Origin: Oscillospiraceae bacterium
Lineage (GTDB): Bacteria; Bacillota; Clostridia; Oscillospirales; Ruminococcaceae
DNA length: 43,918 nt
Direction of reading: 5' to 3'
Assembly: GCA_017438745.1 (NCBI GenBank)
Contig: JAFRUS010000073.1
Location: 1-43,918 of the forward strand
The stretch's first letter is position 1, and each line of letters opens with the position of its first letter. The notes below the pieces were generated by a model. It was not told the DNA's origin and did no database searches. It saw only the letters and a program-made list of their open reading frames with translations. Shown here piece by piece: positions 26,937-34,972 of the stretch. The position numbers and the translations under genes were made by a program.

Positions 26937-29080
26937 ACGCCGTTCACCTCTGTTTCCATGCCGTTGTATTTTTTCAGTATTTCCTTTACTTCAGGCAGTG
27001 AATCCATAAATGCTTCGACGCATTTTGCATCGAACTGTGTGCCTGAGCCTTCCTTTATAATTTCAAGTGCTTTGTCCAGAGTATAGGCCGGTTTGTAAAC
27101 GCGCTTTGAAGTGAGTGCGTCGAATACGTCGGCAACGGACATTATGCGGGCTGAAAGCGGTATAGCTTCGCCGTGGAGTCCTTCCGGATATCCTTTGCCG
27201 TCCCATCTTTCGTGGTGGTAAGCCGCCATATTGCGTGCTTCCTTCAGATAGCTCTCGCCTTCAACAGTGCTTATGGCGTGATCCATGATAACTCTTCCTG
27301 ATGATGTGTGAGTCTTCATTATACTGAATTCCTCATCAGTGAGTCTGCCAGGCTTGTTGAGTATTGTATCGGTGATGTTGATCTTGCCTACATCATGCAG
27401 AGGGGCGGACATTACAACGTCCTTTATATATTTCGGAGTTATCTTTTCACTGTAGTAGCCTTTTTTCTTAAGCCCCTCAAGAATGATCTTTACGTATGCC
27501 GCAGTCTTCTGGACATGGGCACCTGTGTCGGAGTCGCGGTTTTCAACCATGTCTGCCATGGTGACTATAAGGCCGTTCTGCATTTTCGTGAATGATTCAC
27601 CGTAACGGCGTATAGCGCGCAGCTGTTCGGCAGTGTTCGATTCCATCTTGCATATAGCGCGGTAGAGCTCTTCAAGTTCGTCACCGGTGTGGATGTTGAG
27701 CGAGCGTATCTTGCGGACGTTTTCGTCGATCTCATCCTGTTCGCCGGAGCCGTTTATAAATCTGTTTGCACACCTTGTAATACTGCGTATCGGGTAAACA
27801 AGGTGATATCCTGAGAATGTAAAGCCAAAGCTGAGAGCAAGTATGAAGAATCCTGAAAGAATCATGAGTGTGCGTACAACGAAGTTCAGCGCGTATTCAT
27901 TCATTGATTCCATTGCAACATCAGCAAACACGTAGAAGTTTGTTTTTTCACCGTAGTTTGTTACCGGAGCACAGACTGTTATGCCTTTTCCGTCCTTGTC
28001 GTCTGTTAATATCGGCTCCGGAGTTTCTCCTGCCTGCAGCATCGGAAGATACGGTTCGAAGGATTCACTGAAATGTCCTCTGGTTCCGGACTTGTGTCCG
28101 CCTTCATTTTCAGCATCCGGATCGAGTATGTAAGTGAATTCTGCTCCGTCCACTTCTATCAGATACAGATGCTTTATGCTGTGCGAATTGTCCCTGATAC
28201 CTTCAAGCAGTTTTGCTGCCAGCGGATAACCGGATGAATTTTCCCTTTCCTGATAGTACATCATAACACGGTCCGGGTCTAAGTATGAAGCAACGAACTG
28301 GGCAGCACGCTGCGCATCTTGGGTGTATGTTTCCTTTGCGTTGTCAAAGTAGAGCTTTAATCCGATCCCTGTCATAACGGTTACAGGAAGTACGGATGCG
28401 AGCAGCAGTGTAATTACCATTTTGTTTCTGAGTGAATAAAAGCCGGCTTTTGCGTTTATATTTTTTAAGGCTTTTCTGGAAAGAGGTGTCTGTTTCCATT
28501 CGCTGTCTTTTATAGCCTTAAGCTGATCCTTTGACATGAAGCTGATGATAAAACGCGCGATACAAGCCGAAAGAGTCTTGTCGACAAGATTCTGCAGAAC
28601 GCATACGATCATGGTGCCTGCCAGTAAAGGCATACCGGTTTTCGAGGCGATATATTCTGCAGATTTGTTAAAGACCAGAAACTGTGATGTGTCATCGAGA
28701 AACCACTGAAACAGAGTGCCGGTCACGCCGCTGATAACCGAAATGAGCGACAGGAAAAGAATGATCGTTTTTACTTTATGCTTTGTTTCATGGCGTATCA
28801 TGCGTGCTGTGCACAGAGCGACCATAACGTTGATCACTGAATAGTAAAGAGCGCAGCTTTTGAATAAGCTGCAGATCAGATTACTGATAACAGCAGTAAG
28901 TATGCCGGCAAAAGGACCGCACAGAACAGTGACCATCATTGTTCCTGTAGTGTCAAGATAAAGCGGTATACCGAGTTTATGTACAATAACTGTAAGCAGA
29001 ACATTGCAGATAACACCGACCCAGACGGCCATCTGTCTGCGCATATGTTCCTTGTTTTTATTTTCAGGGTGTGATCCCAC
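26933..29080 (-). CDS. Membrane HD-GYP cyclic-di-GMP phosphodiesterase with Cache-like sensor
   Basis: The product is 715 residues. The N-terminal 200 residues are a multi-helix membrane region with G-T-M-M-V-T-V-L-C-G-P-F-A-G and S-N-L-I, resembling substrate-binding subunits of ECF transporters. A second membrane helix (about 220-245) precedes an extracellular Cache-like domain, another helix (about 405-425) and a HAMP-like linker. The C-terminal HD-GYP domain (about 525-715) is canonical: H-D-V-G-K-I (His562, Asp563) and Y-H-H-E-R-W-D-G-K-G-Y-P. It should cleave cyclic di-GMP to pGpG/GMP. The start is GTG at 29080, with GGGAGGA about 7 bases upstream; an upstream TTG would lie within the RBS. 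Confidence 0.85.
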   Translation of the reverse strand: MGSHPENKNKEHMRRQMAVWVGVICNVLLTVIVHKLGIPLYLDTTGTMMVTVLCGPFAGILTAVISNLICSLFKSCALYYSVINVMVALCTARMIRHETKHKVKTIILFLSLISVISGVTGTLFQWFLDDTSQFLVFNKSAEYIASKTGMPLLAGTMIVCVLQNLVDKTLSACIARFIISFMSKDQLKAIKDSEWKQTPLSRKALKNINAKAGFYSLRNKMVITLLLASVLPVTVMTGIGLKLYFDNAKETYTQDAQRAAQFVASYLDPDRVMMYYQERENSSGYPLAAKLLEGIRDNSHSIKHLYLIEVDGAEFTYILDPDAENEGGHKSGTRGHFSESFEPYLPMLQAGETPEPILTDDKDGKGITVCAPVTNYGEKTNFYVFADVAMESMNEYALNFVVRTLMILSGFFILALSFGFTFSGYHLVYPIRSITRCANRFINGSGEQDEIDENVRKIRSLNIHTGDELEELYRAICKMESNTAEQLRAIRRYGESFTKMQNGLIVTMADMVENRDSDTGAHVQKTAAYVKIILEGLKKKGYYSEKITPKYIKDVVMSAPLHDVGKINITDTILNKPGRLTDEEFSIMKTHTSSGRVIMDHAISTVEGESYLKEARNMAAYHHERWDGKGYPEGLHGEAIPLSARIMSVADVFDALTSKRVYKPAYTLDKALEIIKEGSGTQFDAKCVEAFMDSLPEVKEILKKYNGMETEVNGV

Positions 29081-29095
29081 AAATATTCCTCCCAA

Positions 29096-29446
29096 CTATA
29101 TCATATTTCCTTAATCCTAATGTTGATTTTAACCAAACACACACAAATAATACAGTGTTATTATATCACTTTTCACGGGAAATTTAAAGCGTTTAGCGCG
29201 TTAAACTGTCATTTTACGCATAAATCAGCGTATTAAACAACAGAATCATTCGTCCTCTTCCATATCGGCACGAGTTTCTGTTTTTAAATAGTACATCTCA
29301 AATTTTTTTAGAAAACGCCGGAACTGCCTGAATACGTCTTCAGGTCACTTCATTAAGTAATCTTTTAATTAAATTTGTACTGACCTATTGTTTACACAGT
29401 TTCAGAAATATAAGACGATATATCAGCATCAAGAATATTATATGTT
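29096..29446. other. Intergenic region between HD-GYP operon and pectate lyase
   Basis: AT-rich, no gene seen. On the minus strand, a possible promoter for the HD-GYP operon is TATAAT near 29160 with a weak TTTAAA 17 bases upstream. Confidence 0.4.
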
Positions 29447-29447
29447 A

Positions 29448-29476
29448 TTGATTTTGTATAAAGAAATCTATATAAT
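29448..29476 (+). promoter_or_regulatory. Promoter of the pectate lyase gene
   Basis: TTGATT, 17 bases, TATAAT. The leader of about 157 bases contains two small hairpins: TGCAGA/TCTGCA with a C5A loop (29557-29574) and CGTT/AACG (29586-29598). Confidence 0.7.
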
Positions 29477-29639
29477 AGGTATAGATGATGGAACGGTTGA
29501 TAGTTTTGTACTGTTTTATATGGAAAACGATTATCATAGTTTACATTGAAGGACCGTGCAGACCCCCATCTGCAGATCCGTCAGCCGTTCCGGTAACGAA
29601 TTGTATGTAAGTGAATATTGATTTTTGGAGGAAAAGAAA

Positions 29640-32600
29640 ATGAATAAAGCAGGTAAATTTGCAGTTTGCTTAATGGCATCAGTAATGCTCGCATCATCCG
29701 CAGCTCCTTTTGACGAAGCAGTAAGCCTTTTCGGAACAGGAACGGACACTGCAGTGGTTTACGCCGCAGAAAGTTCTGTAAAGGTGCTTTCAACTGTCGG
29801 ATACGGCGAGGGAATGTATGCAACATGGTCATCAGTAAGCGGTGCATCCGGCTACAATGTATATGTGGACGGAAACAAGATAGATTCAATGCTCATCAGA
29901 CAGTATCCGGGATACATGAGAGCAGACGCTGTAGGACTTAAATCCGGCGACCATACCATGAAGATCGTTCCTGTAATAAACGGCAAGGAAGATACTTCAA
30001 AGCAGGCTGAAACAAAAGCATCTGCATACCAGCACGACCGTTCAGGATTCGGATTTGTGAACGGATCATCATCAGGTGCGTACAACAATGACGGTACACT
30101 TAAGTCAGGTGCTGTGGTAGTGTATGTAACTGATGCTACAAAGGACAGTGTAAAGGCAAGTATTGACTCAACAGGCAAGGGAGCAACTGAACAGGTAGGT
30201 ATCCAGAACATCATCACAGCTTACAAGAAGGGTAAGGATTCAAGACCTCTCTGTGTACGAGTTATCGGAAACATCACTGATCCGGCGAACATGCCTAAGG
30301 GCGATCTTATGATCGACACAGTAAAGGCAGGCGTTACAGTTGAAGGTATAGGAAACGACGCTGTATTCAACGGTTTCGGACTTGTAATGAAGAACTGCTC
30401 AAACGTTGAAGTAAGAAACATCGGCTTTATGAACTGCAACAGCTCAGAAGGCGATGACTGCGGACTTCAGCAGGGCAATGACCACATCTGGGTACACAAC
30501 TGTGACTTCTTCTACGGCGATGCAGGCTCAGATGCCGATCAGGTAAAGGGCGACGGCGCTCTCGATACCAAGACTTCAACTTACGTAACTCATTCATACA
30601 ACCATTTCTGGGATAACGGAAAATGCAATCTCCAGGGTATGAAGAGCGAAAAAACAGAAAACTATATCACTTATCACCACAACTGGTACGATCACTCTGA
30701 TTCACGTCATCCGAGAATCAGAACATGCTCAGTTCACATCTACAACAACTACTTTGACGGAAATGCAAAGTACGGTGTAGGCGTTACAATGGGTGCTTCA
30801 GCATTTGTTGAAAGCAACTACTTCAGAGCATGCAAATATCCAATGCTCAGCTCTATGCAGGGTACTGACGCCAAGGGCGAGGGAACATTCTCCGGTGAAG
30901 ACGGCGGTATCATCAAGGCGTTCGGCAACGTTATAAAAGATGCCGGCGGTTACATCACATACCAGCAGGACAAGTCAAGCTTTGACGCATACGAGGCAGG
31001 CAGCCGCACTGAAAAGGTACCTGCTGATGCAAAGACAGTTCAGGGCGGAACAGGATATAACAACTTTGATACATCTGCAGTAATGTACAGCTGTACAATT
31101 GACAAGGCAGAAGATGTACCTTCTGTAGTTACTGCAAAGGCAGGACGAGTTGACGGCGGCGACTTCAAGTGGAAGTTCGACAACTCTGTTGATGACGCAA
31201 GCTATGCGGTAAATACAGGACTCAAGTCTGCAATTACTTCATACAAGTCATCACTTATGGCTGTGGGCAGCGGTTTTAAGGAAGACAATACCCCTGCACC
31301 GACAGCACAGCCTACAGTTCAGCCAACCGTACAGCCAACTACTGAAGTTTCTCCTTCACCATCGGTGGAACCGACTGTACAGCCGACAACTCAGCCAACT
31401 GTTCAGCCTACAGTTCAGGTTTCAGCACCTCCTGTAACAGGTTCAAACGTTATCTACTGTGCACCGAACGGAAACGGTGACGGCAAGTCAAAGGAAAGTC
31501 CGGCAAACGTACTTTCAGCTATAAAGTCAGTTCCTGCAGGCGGCGTTATCTATCTTCTCGAAGGTGAATACAAGTTTACTGAAACCATTAACATCGCCAA
31601 GGACAACAGCGGTAAGGAAGGTGCTCTCAAGACCATCATGGCTTATCCGGGAGCAAAGGTAAAGTTCAACTTCACAGGACAGGCTGTTGATGCAGCAAAC
31701 AGAGGATTCGTTCTTGCTGGTTCATACTGGCACTTCTACGGATTCGAGATCACAAAGGCCGGGGACAACGGTATGCTCCTCGCCGGCAACAACAACAAGA
31801 TCGAAATGATGGTATTCAACGACAACCAGGATACCGGACTTCAGATCTCACGTCTCGATTCAAATGCAGCAACCATCGACCAGTGGCCGTCTAACAACCT
31901 CGTTCTCAACTGTACTTCAAAGAACAACTGCGATGACGCTACAATGGAAAATGCAGACGGATTCGCTGCAAAGCTCACATGCGGTCAGGGCAACGTATTT
32001 GACGGATGCATGGCTTACAACAACTCCGACGACGGATGGGATCTCTACGCCAAGGAAGCAACAGGTCCTATCGGCGTGGTAACAATAAAGAACAGTATCG
32101 CTTTCCGAAACGGATTTACCGAATTCGGCGAAGGCTACGGCGACTGCGACGGTAACGGCTTCAAGCTCGGCGGCGCAGGTGTGGGCTCAGCTCACAAGGT
32201 AATCAACTGCCTCGCATTTGAAAACCTCCACTGCGGTTTCACAGATAACAACAATCCGAAGCTCGAAAGCCTTACAAACTGTACTTCATTCAACAACAAC
32301 CTTGAAGGCAAGGGCAAGCCGAACTTCTCACTCTACCGCTGCACAGATGACGGATGCGATTTCAAGAACGTTATCTCAGTTTACGACGGCAATGTAAAGA
32401 TCGCTGACAGCAAACTTCCTGGCGGCGCAGCAAGCGACAAGTTTGTTGGTACACTTGAAAACGGTATCTACTATAACGGTGCATACTGGCAGGTAGGCTC
32501 AAAGACAAATGTGTCAAACGGCGAAAAGATCGGCACAAAGCTTTCATCTGCTCCGGGATCTTCTGAATTTATCAAGTATGAAAAGGCTCCTGCACAGGGA

Positions 32601-33134
32601 ACAGATTTCCACAAGGCATTCAGAAATGCAGACGGATCCATCTACACAGGCGGACTTTACGAAACAGCTTCAGGAAGCAAATATGCAAGCCTCGGTGCTC
32701 ACTTTGCAAAGAGCGATGCTGCAGCACCTGTTATAACTCCTTCAGTAGTACCTACAAGTGAACCTTCACCAGTCCCGACTGAAGAGGTTTCACCATCACC
32801 GGTACCTACAGAAGCAGTATCACCGTCACCAGTTCCGACAGAGGAAGTTTCACCATCTCCTTCACCTGTCGTAACTGATCCGGTACCTACTGGAACACCG
32901 GCAAGCGAAGAACCGGCACCAGAATTCACATTCGGCGATCTCGACAGTAACGGTGTTGTAGACATCACAGATCTTTCGATCCTTTCAATCCACTTCGTTG
33001 ACAGGACACCTTTCACCAAAGCACAGGAACTCGCTTCCGATGTAACAGGTGACGGTGAACTCAACCTCGCCGACCTCGCACACCTCAGACAGTACGTGTC
33101 CAAAGTGATCGACTGGCTCGGCAAAGAAAAATAA
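29640..33134 (+). CDS. Bifunctional pectate lyase PL1-PL9 with dockerin
   Basis: The product is 1164 residues. A signal peptide (1-about 43) is followed by a fibronectin III-like module (about 45-130). The PL1 pectate lyase domain (about 135-500) has D-G-A-L-D and R-H-P-R-I-R (356-361) carrying the catalytic arginine. A Pro/Thr linker (about 545-605) leads to a PL9 lyase (about 606-1020) with D-G-F-A-A-K-L (Lys778, the likely base) and S-D-D-G-W-D (Asp797, Asp798, Asp801, calcium ligands). A second P-S-P linker and a C-terminal type I dockerin (about 1098-1160, two D-x-N/D-x-D/N-G loops) follow. Both families cut polygalacturonate by beta-elimination. The dockerin predicts attachment to a cohesin. 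The ATG at 29640 has GGAGG just upstream. Confidence 0.93.
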   Translation: MNKAGKFAVCLMASVMLASSAAPFDEAVSLFGTGTDTAVVYAAESSVKVLSTVGYGEGMYATWSSVSGASGYNVYVDGNKIDSMLIRQYPGYMRADAVGLKSGDHTMKIVPVINGKEDTSKQAETKASAYQHDRSGFGFVNGSSSGAYNNDGTLKSGAVVVYVTDATKDSVKASIDSTGKGATEQVGIQNIITAYKKGKDSRPLCVRVIGNITDPANMPKGDLMIDTVKAGVTVEGIGNDAVFNGFGLVMKNCSNVEVRNIGFMNCNSSEGDDCGLQQGNDHIWVHNCDFFYGDAGSDADQVKGDGALDTKTSTYVTHSYNHFWDNGKCNLQGMKSEKTENYITYHHNWYDHSDSRHPRIRTCSVHIYNNYFDGNAKYGVGVTMGASAFVESNYFRACKYPMLSSMQGTDAKGEGTFSGEDGGIIKAFGNVIKDAGGYITYQQDKSSFDAYEAGSRTEKVPADAKTVQGGTGYNNFDTSAVMYSCTIDKAEDVPSVVTAKAGRVDGGDFKWKFDNSVDDASYAVNTGLKSAITSYKSSLMAVGSGFKEDNTPAPTAQPTVQPTVQPTTEVSPSPSVEPTVQPTTQPTVQPTVQVSAPPVTGSNVIYCAPNGNGDGKSKESPANVLSAIKSVPAGGVIYLLEGEYKFTETINIAKDNSGKEGALKTIMAYPGAKVKFNFTGQAVDAANRGFVLAGSYWHFYGFEITKAGDNGMLLAGNNNKIEMMVFNDNQDTGLQISRLDSNAATIDQWPSNNLVLNCTSKNNCDDATMENADGFAAKLTCGQGNVFDGCMAYNNSDDGWDLYAKEATGPIGVVTIKNSIAFRNGFTEFGEGYGDCDGNGFKLGGAGVGSAHKVINCLAFENLHCGFTDNNNPKLESLTNCTSFNNNLEGKGKPNFSLYRCTDDGCDFKNVISVYDGNVKIADSKLPGGAASDKFVGTLENGIYYNGAYWQVGSKTNVSNGEKIGTKLSSAPGSSEFIKYEKAPAQGTDFHKAFRNADGSIYTGGLYETASGSKYASLGAHFAKSDAAAPVITPSVVPTSEPSPVPTEEVSPSPVPTEAVSPSPVPTEEVSPSPSPVVTDPVPTGTPASEEPAPEFTFGDLDSNGVVDITDLSILSIHFVDRTPFTKAQELASDVTGDGELNLADLAHLRQYVSKVIDWLGKEK

Positions 33135-33205
33135 TTCTCTTTCATTAATAATGCTTTTTTCATCATAATATAAATTGATTCTCTTCTCCCAGCATAAAAT
33201 ACCGG

Positions 33206-33249
33206 CGCCTCCGGAATGTACATACAGTGCATTCCGGAGACGTTTTTTT
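33206..33249 (+). terminator. Terminator of the pectate lyase gene
   Basis: CTCCGGAATG and CATTCCGGAG pair perfectly, with further imperfect pairs at the base, then T7. Confidence 0.9.
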
Positions 33250-33250
33250 C

Positions 33251-33308
33251 GGTATGCCTTCGGCATGCTATAGAAAAACCGGGAGCATCCGCAGGATGCT
33301 TCCGGTTT
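33251..33308 (+). repeat. Dispersed hairpin repeat B, copy 1
   Basis: A 58-nt element: a short palindrome (ATGCC-TTC-GGCAT), the fixed spacer GCTATAGAAAAA, then a long hairpin (ACCGG...CCGGT). Other copies are at 34542, 36049 and 43723, all in plus orientation. Confidence 0.9.
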
Positions 33309-33352
33309 ACTTTAAAGAGTTAATAGTAAGATACAGTTAATTTTTTATCACA

Positions 33353-33455
33353 GAAAAAGAAAAGCCACCCTAAGGCGGCCCCCTATGGCCGACGACATTA
33401 CATGTCGCTTAAACGTTAATTCGGTTTCATAGGTATACAGCGTATCTTTACCTGC
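33353..33455 (-). ncRNA. Candidate small structured RNA gene
   Basis: About 100 nt, read on the minus strand, with a consensus-like promoter and an intrinsic terminator but no ORF. Visible folds from 5' to 3': AGGT/ACCT with inner ATAC-GCT-GTAT; AAAC/GTTT; CGACAT-GTA-ATGTCG; GGCC-ATAGGG-GGCC; and GCCGCC-TTAG-GGTGGC followed by TTTTCTTTTT. It does not resemble SRP, 6S, tmRNA or RNase P RNA. It lies just downstream of, and on the same strand as, the toxin-antitoxin-like cluster. Confidence 0.6.
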
Positions 33456-33461
33456 AATTAT

Positions 33462-33490
33462 ATTATAACATCTTTCCCTTTCTATATCAA
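33462..33490 (-). promoter_or_regulatory. Promoter of the candidate small RNA
   Basis: TTGATA (33490-33485), 17 bases, TATAAT (33467-33462). It sits between the last small gene and the RNA. Confidence 0.7.
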
Positions 33491-33506
33491 TAGGGACTAC
33501 CGATTA

Positions 33507-33713
33507 TTAATGAGTTCTTTCGGCGATCAGCTGATCGATATCTTCAAAAGCATTTTCAATTGCCTCAGTATGATAACGCCAGTACATATCATTGCAGATA
33601 AAATCAGTCAGACCTAACTCTTCAAGCTTCGAATAAACGCTGGAAGTAGGCATGTCTTTGTATCTGGCATAATATTCAATCAGATAAATAAAAAAATCCT
33701 GCTCTGCTGTCAT
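33507..33713 (-). CDS. Small DUF3791-like protein, putative antitoxin partner
   Basis: The product is 68 residues, helical and acidic, with F-F-I-Y-L-I-E-Y-Y-A near the start and A-F-E-D-I-D-Q-L-I-A at the end. The pattern resembles DUF3791 proteins that accompany DUF3990 genes in Firmicutes (from memory). The ATG at 33713 is preferred over a GTG at 33722 because AAGGTG lies 9 bases before it. It starts one base after the stop of the preceding gene, so translation is probably coupled. Third gene of a three-gene unit. Confidence 0.7.
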   Translation of the reverse strand: MTAEQDFFIYLIEYYARYKDMPTSSVYSKLEELGLTDFICNDMYWRYHTEAIENAFEDIDQLIAERTH

Positions 33714-33714
33714 T

Positions 33715-33960
33715 TTATTCACACCTTATATACACTGAATTACGCGGATCACCGGTAACCTGTTCGGATTCCCATATATCAAATATCGCCGGACAGCCGA
33801 ATTCAACCATAAACAAGTCTTCATTTTCAAGCATATCATGTGTCTTTGATTTCAAAAAACTTGAAATCGCTTTTTCCGCTGTATAGCCATACTTGTCCAT
33901 AATCATTCCAATTACTTCTTTATCGTAGTAATGCAATACTTCACTCATTATTTTTCGCAT
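33715..33960 (-). CDS. Small protein of the toxin-antitoxin-like cluster, 81 residues
   Basis: It is a soluble acidic protein with a conserved-looking C-terminus (F-D-I-W-E-S-E-Q-V-T-G-D-P-R-N-S-V-Y-I-R). Similar small proteins are found next to DUF3990 genes (from memory); the family name is uncertain. The start at 33960 has GGAGGG 7 bases upstream. It overlaps the end of the upstream toxin-like gene by 13 bases. Its place between the toxin-like gene and the DUF3791-like gene suggests an antitoxin or adaptor role. Confidence 0.7.
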   Translation of the reverse strand: MRKIMSEVLHYYDKEVIGMIMDKYGYTAEKAISSFLKSKTHDMLENEDLFMVEFGCPAIFDIWESEQVTGDPRNSVYIRCE

Positions 33961-34433
33961 ATGATCGCCCTCCTGAATTTCAGAAGATCAACAGCAGTAT
34001 CAGATTTAAATGCATACTGATCTTTAAGTTTCTGTGGAAGAAGTTTTTTTATAGCGTATTCTTCATCAATGAATCCATTGATATACATATTGACCACTGG
34101 CATTGTATTATCATTTGCTACAGGTCCGAAAACTACATCGTATTTTTCTCCATTATAAATGCACCGCCTGTTATCAGCAACAAAACGCAGCCATTCCGTA
34201 TTTGCTTTTTCAAAACGTAATACATGAAGCATTTCAAAAGCTTTATCATCAACTTCATATTCAGAAATATATGCCGTACCGGAACTTCTGCGAAGCTTCA
34301 CTTGATTAGCCCATCGTTTGGCTTGATCGTAATCAGATGTTACATAAAAAGCCTGTCCGAAGTCAACTGATAATTTTCCTTTTGAAGCTATAGGCTTTTC
34401 AACGATCATGTTGCTTCCATGATATAAAATCAT
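33948..34433 (-). CDS. DUF3990-like protein, putative ADP-ribosyltransferase-fold toxin
   Basis: The product is 161 residues. The N-terminus M-I-L-Y-H-G-S-N followed by L-S-V-D-F-G-Q-A-F-Y-V-T-S-D-Y-D-Q-A-K-R-W-A is the hallmark of DUF3990, a family thought to have an ADP-ribosyltransferase fold (His in Y-H-G-S, aromatic in F-Y-V-T). It has no signal peptide. GGGAGGAG precedes the ATG. It heads a compact operon of three overlapping genes, typical of toxin-antitoxin loci, although here the toxin-like gene is first. Activity and target are unknown. Confidence 0.75.
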   Translation of the reverse strand: MILYHGSNMIVEKPIASKGKLSVDFGQAFYVTSDYDQAKRWANQVKLRRSSGTAYISEYEVDDKAFEMLHVLRFEKANTEWLRFVADNRRCIYNGEKYDVVFGPVANDNTMPVVNMYINGFIDEEYAIKKLLPQKLKDQYAFKSDTAVDLLKFRRAIICEK

Positions 34434-34479
34434 CTTTCTCCTCCCAGGAATAAGTGTACGAATCTAAATTATTTATTTT

Positions 34480-34508
34480 ATCATACCATAAAATGCAATA
34501 TTTATCAA
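34480..34508 (-). promoter_or_regulatory. Promoter of the toxin-antitoxin-like operon
   Basis: TTGATA (34508-34503), 17 bases, TATGAT (34485-34480), about 47 bases before the start codon. Confidence 0.65.
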
Positions 34509-34541
34509 GACGATTTGAAACTTGGCTACTGCTTAATAATC

Positions 34542-34599
34542 GGTATGCCTTCGGCATGCTATAGAAAAACCGGAAGCATCCGCAGGATGCTTCCGGTTT
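34542..34599 (+). repeat. Dispersed hairpin repeat B, copy 2
   Basis: 58 nt, with a single G-to-A difference from copy 1 (CCGGGAGC versus CCGGAAGC). The 13-bp stem ACCGGAAGCATCC pairs perfectly with its partner around GCA. Confidence 0.9.
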
Positions 34600-34626
34600 G
34601 CTCGAAGAGAAAATAATACAGATCAT

Positions 34627-34670
34627 AAAAACACAAAACGGCTGTAAGGAGTTTTATTCGCTTACAGCCG
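34627..34670 (-). terminator. Terminator of the 34690-35833 gene pair
   Basis: On the minus strand, CGGCTGTAAG pairs perfectly with CTTACAGCCG (34639-34670), followed by TTTTGTGT. Confidence 0.85.
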
Positions 34671-34689
34671 CAGTTCTGTGATTTCTTAA

Positions 34690-34968
34690 TTATACAATAT
34701 TACACTGCAATTTTTTTCCGAGTTCATGAGCTATTGGATCGAGAGCAGCAATATTCATACCGGTATAGACTTCGATTTTATCAAGCGATTCACCGTTCAG
34801 AATCATTTTTTTTGCAAGTTCCTGATTCTTTTCAGCTTCCTTCTTTGCATATTCGGCTTCTATTTCAGCAGCTTTCTTCGCGAATTCAGCGTCTTTTTCA
34901 GCGATTACTTTAGCAGTAAATTCTGCAACAAGTTCATCAATGGTAAACATAAATTTATCCTGTAACAT
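34690..34968 (-). CDS. Small coiled-coil protein, 92 residues
   Basis: Not identified. The middle (about 20-60) is an Ala/Lys/Glu heptad-like coiled coil (repeats of A-E-F-A-K-K and A-E-Y-A-K-K). The end, A-K-K-M-I-L-N-G-E-S-L-D-K-I-E-V-Y-T-G-M, resembles the C-terminal tail of Rpn/PD-(D/E)XK transposase-like proteins, so it may be a remnant or a free-standing tail domain. The ATG at 34968 has AAGGGG 9 bases upstream; an earlier TTG would overlap the previous gene. It follows the 286-residue gene by 4 bases. Confidence 0.6.
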   Translation of the reverse strand: MLQDKFMFTIDELVAEFTAKVIAEKDAEFAKKAAEIEAEYAKKEAEKNQELAKKMILNGESLDKIEVYTGMNIAALDPIAHELGKKLQCNIV

Positions 34969-34972
34969 TTGT

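Noticed and set aside
29477..29639. Cyclic-di-GMP riboswitch in the pectate lyase leader
   Set aside because: Considered because of nearby HD-GYP genes, but the GEMM core and tetraloop/receptor pattern are absent.
31285..31440. Repetitive DNA that could suggest a CRISPR-like array
   Set aside because: In-frame Pro/Thr/Gln linker codons of variable spacing inside the pectate lyase, not repeats with spacers. No CRISPR array was seen anywhere in the window.
32699..33232. 177-residue minus-strand ORF opposite the end of the pectate lyase
   Set aside because: Its Gly/Ser/Thr repeats are the antisense of the P-S-P linker and dockerin of a clear enzyme, and it runs through the terminator.
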